From Candidatus Heimdallarchaeota archaeon (lineage in GTDB: Archaea; Asgardarchaeota; Heimdallarchaeia; Heimdallarchaeales; Heimdallarchaeaceae), in NCBI GenBank assembly GCA_016840095.1, contig JAEOSZ010000031.1, positions 160,938 to 224,937 on the forward strand: a DNA stretch of 64,000 bases, given 5' to 3'. The notes beneath the pieces were generated by a model that was given only the letters and a program-made list of their open reading frames with translations, ran no database searches and was not told the origin of the DNA. A program made the position numbers and the translations under genes. Numbering within the stretch: position 1 is the first letter of the stretch; the number at the start of each line of letters is the position of its first letter. This document shows positions 59,761-64,000 of the stretch, one piece after another.

Positions 59761-61527
59761 ATGAGTAATGAGTTTGATGAAGAACAGAAGATTTTCCTTA
59801 CTCTACAACCTAAGGAGAAGATTCTATTTGTCCGAAATCAGGTAAATGAAATAGTAACAACTCTAACTCAAAAGAAAGTTGATGTAGATATTTTTATTAC
59901 GAAAATTGCTCATTTCAAAACATACACATCAAGATTATTTAGATTATCAGGAGTATATAAAAAAGAGTATTTTGATTTTCTTGTATATAGTATCAAAATC
60001 ATGTGGAATGCAGTAGAGCATTGTACATCGCAATTTATGCTATATCCAGCATTGTCTGCATTCATAGATCTATTCTCAAAACTGAAAGGATTAAATCCTT
60101 ATTATACACTAGATGGAGCAATAGAACAGACTCTTGAATATGGAAAACTACCTTCTAAGGACAAAATAGCTGAATTACTTAAACAGGAAAAACAGCATCT
60201 TAATTTCCTAATTGATTATATGCAACTTGATTCAGTTTTAAGATTAGATTTGACCAAATTTGAGAAGAAGAATATTGTTAAATCTGCAACAAACTATGCT
60301 CAAATCTTGGTTTTAACTCTATACAATTTTCTGGTAACTATACCTGTTATCTCTAAAGAAGATTTTCTGGATTGGTGCAAGCTCTTTGATGATGCTCTTG
60401 AGAAAGCTAGGTTAGGTCATCATTATTTGAAAGAAATAGAAGAAGAACCATTCGAGTTATTGAGGACAAAGATATCTGAATCATCGCTCTTTTCTCTGAA
60501 AGCACAATTACACCTTCTAAGAGCACGATTTACCAATGAGAATGTGAATGAATTTCTGAATCTTGCATACATGGATAATTCTAGAGCTTTAAGTGAGATT
60601 GAACCTTACAAAAAAGATGAACTTTTTAGTGAAACTATCAGGAGTTTTTACATCCAGCAAAAGGCTTTACTTCTTGAAACAAGATTCTATCAAATTCTGT
60701 TTAATATCCAGCAAACACAGTATAAGAATTCCATCTATGTTGGGGATCTAAAAGATGAGAAACCCGAACTTACTAAATCATTAGTTAAATTTGAAATCGA
60801 AGAAATTCTAAGCGAAATTGAGGTACATGTTCAAGATCTTCTAAGTAGATCCAGAAGAGAAGAATTAGGAATTTCATTCAATTTGATAGGAATTTATGCT
60901 AAAGTATCTCTTGGTGCATATATCTATGATCTTGTAGATGAAGTTAGCACAATGGAAGAAATAATCAAGACTCAACGAATTGATGTTGGTGATCCTGAAC
61001 TTTCTTTATTACTTGCTAGATATTGGCTAATCAGATGGTCTGAAGAAAATGATGAAGAGTATTTGAGCTTATCACAAAGTTACTTCGATAGAGCAGCTGA
61101 AGTTTATCAGATGCTGTTCAATAATAGATATGTTCCTATTTATGGATATACAATGGTTGCTCTTTATCAGTTATATAAGAAGAACATTCCTAGAGCTGAA
61201 ATTTATCTGATGAAGGCGGATGATGAATATACAGACGCTAAGATGCTTAAAATACTTAATAGTTCAGAACAATATTATTATGAGAAATTTAGAGAACAGA
61301 CAGATCAAATAATTAAGGGAGAAAAGATTGACAGGCCTTTAAGATTTGATAAACCTCTCAATCCTCTAGATTTTAACTCTTGGTTAACTGAGAAGAAAGA
61401 CTGGAGAAAAAAGCTTGCTTCTTTTCCTGAACCATTTCCTTTCCATTTAGATCAGTTGAAAATACTTGAGTTTGAATTCCTTTCACCTGAAAATAATAAT
61501 TTTCAAGAAAAAGGGGATAATTTATGA
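59761..61527 (+). CDS. Large helical protein of unknown function
   Basis: A 588-residue soluble protein, predicted almost wholly helical, rich in Leu, Lys and Glu with many Tyr. The second half has helix pairs of the kind A-R-Y-W-L-I-R-W ... L-S-L-S-Q-S-Y-F-D-R-A-A-E-V-Y, recalling TPR-like repeats. No signal peptide, membrane helix, Cys motif or catalytic residue is seen. The stop codon lies at the left edge of the TnpB element, so the annotated C-terminus may have been altered by the insertion. I do not recognise the family. Confidence 0.6.
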   Translation: MSNEFDEEQKIFLTLQPKEKILFVRNQVNEIVTTLTQKKVDVDIFITKIAHFKTYTSRLFRLSGVYKKEYFDFLVYSIKIMWNAVEHCTSQFMLYPALSAFIDLFSKLKGLNPYYTLDGAIEQTLEYGKLPSKDKIAELLKQEKQHLNFLIDYMQLDSVLRLDLTKFEKKNIVKSATNYAQILVLTLYNFLVTIPVISKEDFLDWCKLFDDALEKARLGHHYLKEIEEEPFELLRTKISESSLFSLKAQLHLLRARFTNENVNEFLNLAYMDNSRALSEIEPYKKDELFSETIRSFYIQQKALLLETRFYQILFNIQQTQYKNSIYVGDLKDEKPELTKSLVKFEIEEILSEIEVHVQDLLSRSRREELGISFNLIGIYAKVSLGAYIYDLVDEVSTMEEIIKTQRIDVGDPELSLLLARYWLIRWSEENDEEYLSLSQSYFDRAAEVYQMLFNNRYVPIYGYTMVALYQLYKKNIPRAEIYLMKADDEYTDAKMLKILNSSEQYYYEKFREQTDQIIKGEKIDRPLRFDKPLNPLDFNSWLTEKKDWRKKLASFPEPFPFHLDQLKILEFEFLSPENNNFQEKGDNL

Positions 61528-61632
61528 AAGAATTTTGTCATGTAGTCATATTAAGTTGACGATGAATCAACCTAAATGAAGGGTGACAGAAAGATATTAC
61601 AGGGGCTTTTATAGAAAAATAAAGTAGAAAAT

Positions 61633-62943
61633 ATGATGACAGTAGTGTGGAGAGTAGAATGTATAGAGCTACCATCGACACCAGTTTTAGGTAGACTGTG
61701 TCATCGAGTGAAGAATCTCTATAATCGAACAAATTATCTCATTAAACAGGCTCTCACTAAAAACAACAAATTTCTAAACTATTACGAACTCAATAGACTA
61801 CTCAAGTCTGAAGATTGTTACACCCTTCTCCCAGCACATACAGCGCAACATACGCTCAAACTGTTGGTGAGAAATTGGAAGGCTTTCTTTCAAGCTTTAA
61901 AAGAATGGAAAGCTCATCCTGAGAAGTTTCTAGGACAACCCAAAGCTCCACGATATAAACCTAAGGATGGAGAAGGAGTTGCAATTGTAACCAACCAACA
62001 AACTAGATTGAGGAATGGGTGGCTGATTCTACCTAAAAAAGTAGGATTTTACTATAAAACTCGTTTAACAGCTAGATGTAAATTAAAGGAAGTGAGAGTA
62101 GTTCCCAGAAAAGTGGGATATACATTGGAAATAGTATATGAGAAAAACCTTTCAAAACAGATACAAAAAAGAACTAGAAAAGGAGCGATCGATTTAGGGA
62201 CTAAGAACATAGTGGCCTTCGTGGATAACCTCGGAAACCAGCCGATTGTTGTCAAGGATCACGGAAAAGGGATCAAAAGTATTATCCAATTTTATCAAAA
62301 GAAGCAGAAAGAATTACGAGCACGATATGTGCAACAGCAGCAGAAACGATTGAAAAACCAGCAAAAACTAGTTTATGGATCAGCGTATTACCTATTACGA
62401 GAGAAGTATAGGAAGAAACTCAAGAATGCTCTTCATCAGTTGACAACTTATTTGGTCGAGGTATTTGTTGAACGAGAGCTTCATGAGGTGATTATAGGAT
62501 ATAATCCTAAATGGAAACAGCAGGTTAATCTGGGAAAGAAAACCACCCAGCTGTTTGTCAACATCCCTTTCCTGAAGATTATTAACTTGTTGAAGTATAA
62601 AGCAGAAGAACGAGGAATACTTGTTGATACTGTGCTCGAGGATTACACTTCCAAATGCAGTTTCCTAGACAATGAATTTCCTCAAAAACGAGCTACATAC
62701 TCAGGAAAACGTCATCCTCGTGGAATAATTACTTCTGCTAAGGGGTACAAGATCAACGCTGATATTAATGCTGCGTACAATATTTTACTCAAAAGCGATC
62801 CTAATGCACTTCCTCCTCGAAGTGCTGATGGGGTAGGAGGGTACGTGATGTATCCCCGTAGGGTGTGTGTGGACCCACCAGGAATGATACCCACATCGAC
62901 TATGAAATTAGCTCAACAATGTAAAGTTTATATGACTGCATGA
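61633..62943 (+). CDS. tnpB: TnpB RNA-guided nuclease family, subgroup with displaced catalytic Glu
   Basis: A 436-residue TnpB protein. The N-terminal helical/beta region is followed by the RuvC parts: D-L-G-T-K-N with Asp187 (RuvC-I) and N-A-D-I-N-A-A with Asp377 (RuvC-III). At the RuvC-II strand, where most TnpB have Glu, this one has Gly289 in V-I-I-G-Y-N-P-K-W-K-Q. A Glu at 336, in L-E-D-Y-T-S-K-C-S-F, is the likely replacement, as described for TnpB groups with rearranged active sites. The zinc finger is reduced to K-C-S-F-L-D-N followed by K-R-H-P-R-G. This pattern is shared by a recognisable TnpB subgroup, so the protein may be active. It is full length with no frameshift. Confidence 0.85.
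   Translation: MMTVVWRVECIELPSTPVLGRLCHRVKNLYNRTNYLIKQALTKNNKFLNYYELNRLLKSEDCYTLLPAHTAQHTLKLLVRNWKAFFQALKEWKAHPEKFLGQPKAPRYKPKDGEGVAIVTNQQTRLRNGWLILPKKVGFYYKTRLTARCKLKEVRVVPRKVGYTLEIVYEKNLSKQIQKRTRKGAIDLGTKNIVAFVDNLGNQPIVVKDHGKGIKSIIQFYQKKQKELRARYVQQQQKRLKNQQKLVYGSAYYLLREKYRKKLKNALHQLTTYLVEVFVERELHEVIIGYNPKWKQQVNLGKKTTQLFVNIPFLKIINLLKYKAEERGILVDTVLEDYTSKCSFLDNEFPQKRATYSGKRHPRGIITSAKGYKINADINAAYNILLKSDPNALPPRSADGVGGYVMYPRRVCVDPPGMIPTSTMKLAQQCKVYMTA
62816..62895 (+). ncRNA. Candidate omega-RNA scaffold at the 3' end of tnpB
   Basis: This stretch is clearly richer in G and C than the rest of the window and can fold: GTATC (62850-62854) pairs with GATAC (62886-62890), and inside it GGGT (62861-62864) pairs with ACCC (62873-62876). 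Guide RNAs of TnpB proteins are known to overlap the 3' end of the gene and extend past it. The guide would then lie beyond the right end of the element. The fold was found by eye only. Confidence 0.35.
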
Positions 62944-62973
62944 TAAAAACTCATCATAATAGCTTTTACGAAG

Positions 62974-63333
62974 ATGTATTCGAATATGACTATTGAAAGG
63001 AAAAGATACAGAATTGGAGGAATAACATGGTTTGTTCTTGCAATTGTTCTTGTAGCTGTTTACTATTGGTTCTATAGAGATTTAGTCATATTTCTTACAG
63101 TTGCAGGAATAGCAACTGTTCTTTTTGTATTTTTGTGGTACTTATCCAGAAGGGGAATTGCATCTAAAAAAGAAATTATGCACAAAGATTTAACAGAACA
63201 TCAACGTGCAGTAACGAAAGGGTACAAAGAACAGAATAATCCCTACAATGTCAGATTCTGTGAAGACTGCAAATATAAAATCGAAAAAGATTCAAGTTTT
63301 TGTTCAAATTGTGGGAAAGTTGTTGAGGATTAG
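62974..63333 (+). CDS. Small membrane protein with C-terminal zinc ribbon
   Basis: A 119-residue protein (start ATG 62974; ATG 62986 possible). Two membrane helices at about 18-34 and 37-57 are followed by a basic linker. A zinc ribbon follows near the C-terminus, C-E-D-C-x8-9 ... C-S-N-C, facing the cytoplasm if both helices form a hairpin. Such small anchored ribbons are common in archaea and mostly uncharacterised. Its start lies 30 bases after tnpB, so the right end of that element may supply or disturb its promoter. The last codon overlaps the end of the convergent GtrA gene by 4 bases. Confidence 0.6.
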   Translation: MYSNMTIERKRYRIGGITWFVLAIVLVAVYYWFYRDLVIFLTVAGIATVLFVFLWYLSRRGIASKKEIMHKDLTEHQRAVTKGYKEQNNPYNVRFCEDCKYKIEKDSSFCSNCGKVVED

Positions 63334-63866
63334 GTTTCTGCTTTCTTTGCAAATCGAGGATTGAAAGTCCAGATATCATTCAAAATGAAGTTTGTTAATA
63401 CTGAAACTATAAATCCTATAGCAGTTGCTACAAAAACATTCCAACCAATTACCACAAAGAACAGATGGAACAATCCATAATTCACAAGTGCTCCTGAAGC
63501 TCCAACGATTGCAAATTTAATGAATTGAGTTGGAACTTTGAAATCAGCTTGTTTCTCAACTTTTCGAAATGTCCAGATTTTGTTTATCGCATAGTTATAA
63601 ATCATAACAATTGCAATTGCAATGAGTAAAGCAAAGTGTCCAGTGTAAATATCGAAAACCCAGATTCTAAAAAGTATCAGATCTCTAGCATAATATATAT
63701 CAAAAACTAAGAGAGAAAGAAAAACAAATAACTCTGTTAAACCAAACCCACCACCACTAACTATTGCGAATTTCAATAATCTTAGGTTTCTTTCTCTATC
63801 AAAGACTGAAGTTTTCTCTTCTGTGGATATCTCAGAATCTTCATTAGTTACCTCTTCTTTTGTCAT
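63330..63866 (-). CDS. GtrA-family membrane protein
   Basis: A 178-residue membrane protein, start ATG 63866 (a TTG lies at 63872). Four membrane helices follow a polar N-terminus of about 28 residues: roughly 30-52, 66-88, 108-130 and 135-158. The GtrA motifs are seen: the F-A-I-V-(S/G)-x-x-G start repeated twice, Y-N-Y-A-I-N-K-I-W-T-F after helix two and N-F-I-L-N-D-I-W-T-F after helix four. The family is thought to help move lipid-linked sugars across the membrane for cell-surface glycosylation. This fits the UDP-glucose dehydrogenase and surface proteins in the window. Confidence 0.82.
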   Translation of the reverse strand: MTKEEVTNEDSEISTEEKTSVFDRERNLRLLKFAIVSGGGFGLTELFVFLSLLVFDIYYARDLILFRIWVFDIYTGHFALLIAIAIVMIYNYAINKIWTFRKVEKQADFKVPTQFIKFAIVGASGALVNYGLFHLFFVVIGWNVFVATAIGFIVSVLTNFILNDIWTFNPRFAKKAET

Positions 63867-63963
63867 TTTCAACTATCAAGTAAAAGTTGAATGCATTTAT
63901 TAAGTATAGCTTGGAAACATGATTAAACGAAGTAAGGCAGATAAATGGTGAGAACAAATCTTT

Positions 63964-63999
63964 TTTAAATATTTCAATAAAGTTAGGTAATAGTAGATG
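63964..63999 (+). promoter_or_regulatory. Promoter and possible start of a gene running out of the window
   Basis: TTTAAATA (63964-63971) is followed 33 bases later by an ATG at 63997-63999. This is the same arrangement as at other leaderless genes here. The coding part lies outside the window, so the gene itself cannot be supported. Confidence 0.3.
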
Positions 64000-64000
64000 A

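Larger units (their letters stand above)
61528..62943 (+). mobile_element. Orphan TnpB element (IS200/IS605 group), no transposase gene
   Basis: The tnpB gene and its upstream leader form the element; no TnpA (Tyr1 transposase) gene is nearby, so it cannot move on its own. A perfect short hairpin GTTGA-7-TCAAC (61555-61571) lies upstream, where the left-end hairpin of these elements is expected. The right end probably lies within or just after the last 120 bases of tnpB. The exact ends were not determined, as there is no empty site to compare. The next gene starts only 30 bases after tnpB. Confidence 0.55.

Noticed and set aside
1..64000. tRNA genes, rRNA genes and CRISPR arrays
   Set aside because: Intergenic gaps are short; reading them showed no cloverleaf with a GTTCGA-type arm and no regularly spaced repeats.

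Overview
The window is AT-rich, densely coded DNA from an archaeon. The direct signs are TATA boxes about 29-35 bases before many start codons (so many transcripts look leaderless), GGTGA Shine-Dalgarno sites about 5 bases before other starts, T-tract terminators, a seryl-tRNA synthetase of the rare archaeal zinc type, three aldehyde:ferredoxin oxidoreductase (AOR) family genes and many surface proteins with a C-terminal membrane anchor followed by Arg/Lys. A longin-like small protein, very large sensor-type FtsX permeases and a eukaryote-like P5C dehydrogenase make an Asgard archaeon the best guess, but there is no rRNA or ribosomal marker to settle this. I saw no tRNA, rRNA or CRISPR array. 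No gene-free stretch exceeds about 230 bases.

Layout. 0-10 kb: a truncated gene, an NTF2-like pair, a beta-helix surface protein, an epimerase, a nucleotidyltransferase, a longin-like protein, a conserved protein of unknown function, P5C dehydrogenase, a histidine phosphatase, the 3' stump of a VOC gene and a second beta-helix protein. 10-12 kb: a 702-residue AOR. 12.2-19.4 kb: an apparent operon of MacB-like permease, ATPase, PadR-like regulator and a two-subunit ABC exporter, starting at a promoter that carries a 22-base palindrome. 19.4-21.1 kb: an APH-like kinase and a membrane protein. 21.2-27.3 kb: a 1434-residue sensor/FtsX permease with a double-NBD ATPase, followed by two anchored surface proteins. 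31-40 kb: HD phosphohydrolase, UDP-glucose dehydrogenase, MBL/beta-CASP protein, an Ala/Pro-rich disordered protein, threonine aldolase, a membrane protein and seryl-tRNA synthetase. 40.3-46.5 kb: a second, diverged copy of the sensor permease/ATPase pair in opposite orientation. 46.6-52.5 kb: DedA-like protein, 2-hydroxyacid dehydrogenase, HEAT-repeat protein, DUF457 membrane protein, a small unknown and an alpha/beta hydrolase. 52.6-58.4 kb: AOR, two reductive-dehalogenase/QueG-like Fe-S proteins, AOR. 58.4-64 kb: a beta-helix stump and an intact beta-helix gene, a helical protein, a TnpB element, a zinc-ribbon membrane protein and a GtrA protein.

How the genes fit together. Three themes stand out. 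One is tungsten/molybdenum-pterin redox chemistry (three AORs, two of them bracketing the corrinoid-reductase-like Fe-S proteins). The second is cell-envelope transport and surface proteins (three MacB/FtsX-type systems, one ABC exporter, anchored beta-helix and sensor proteins). The third is gene decay: three short reading frames that are recognisable only as C-terminal ends of larger proteins lie in intergenic gaps. The most system-like candidates for new biology are the AOR/Fe-S/Fe-S/AOR block and the twin sensor-permease modules.
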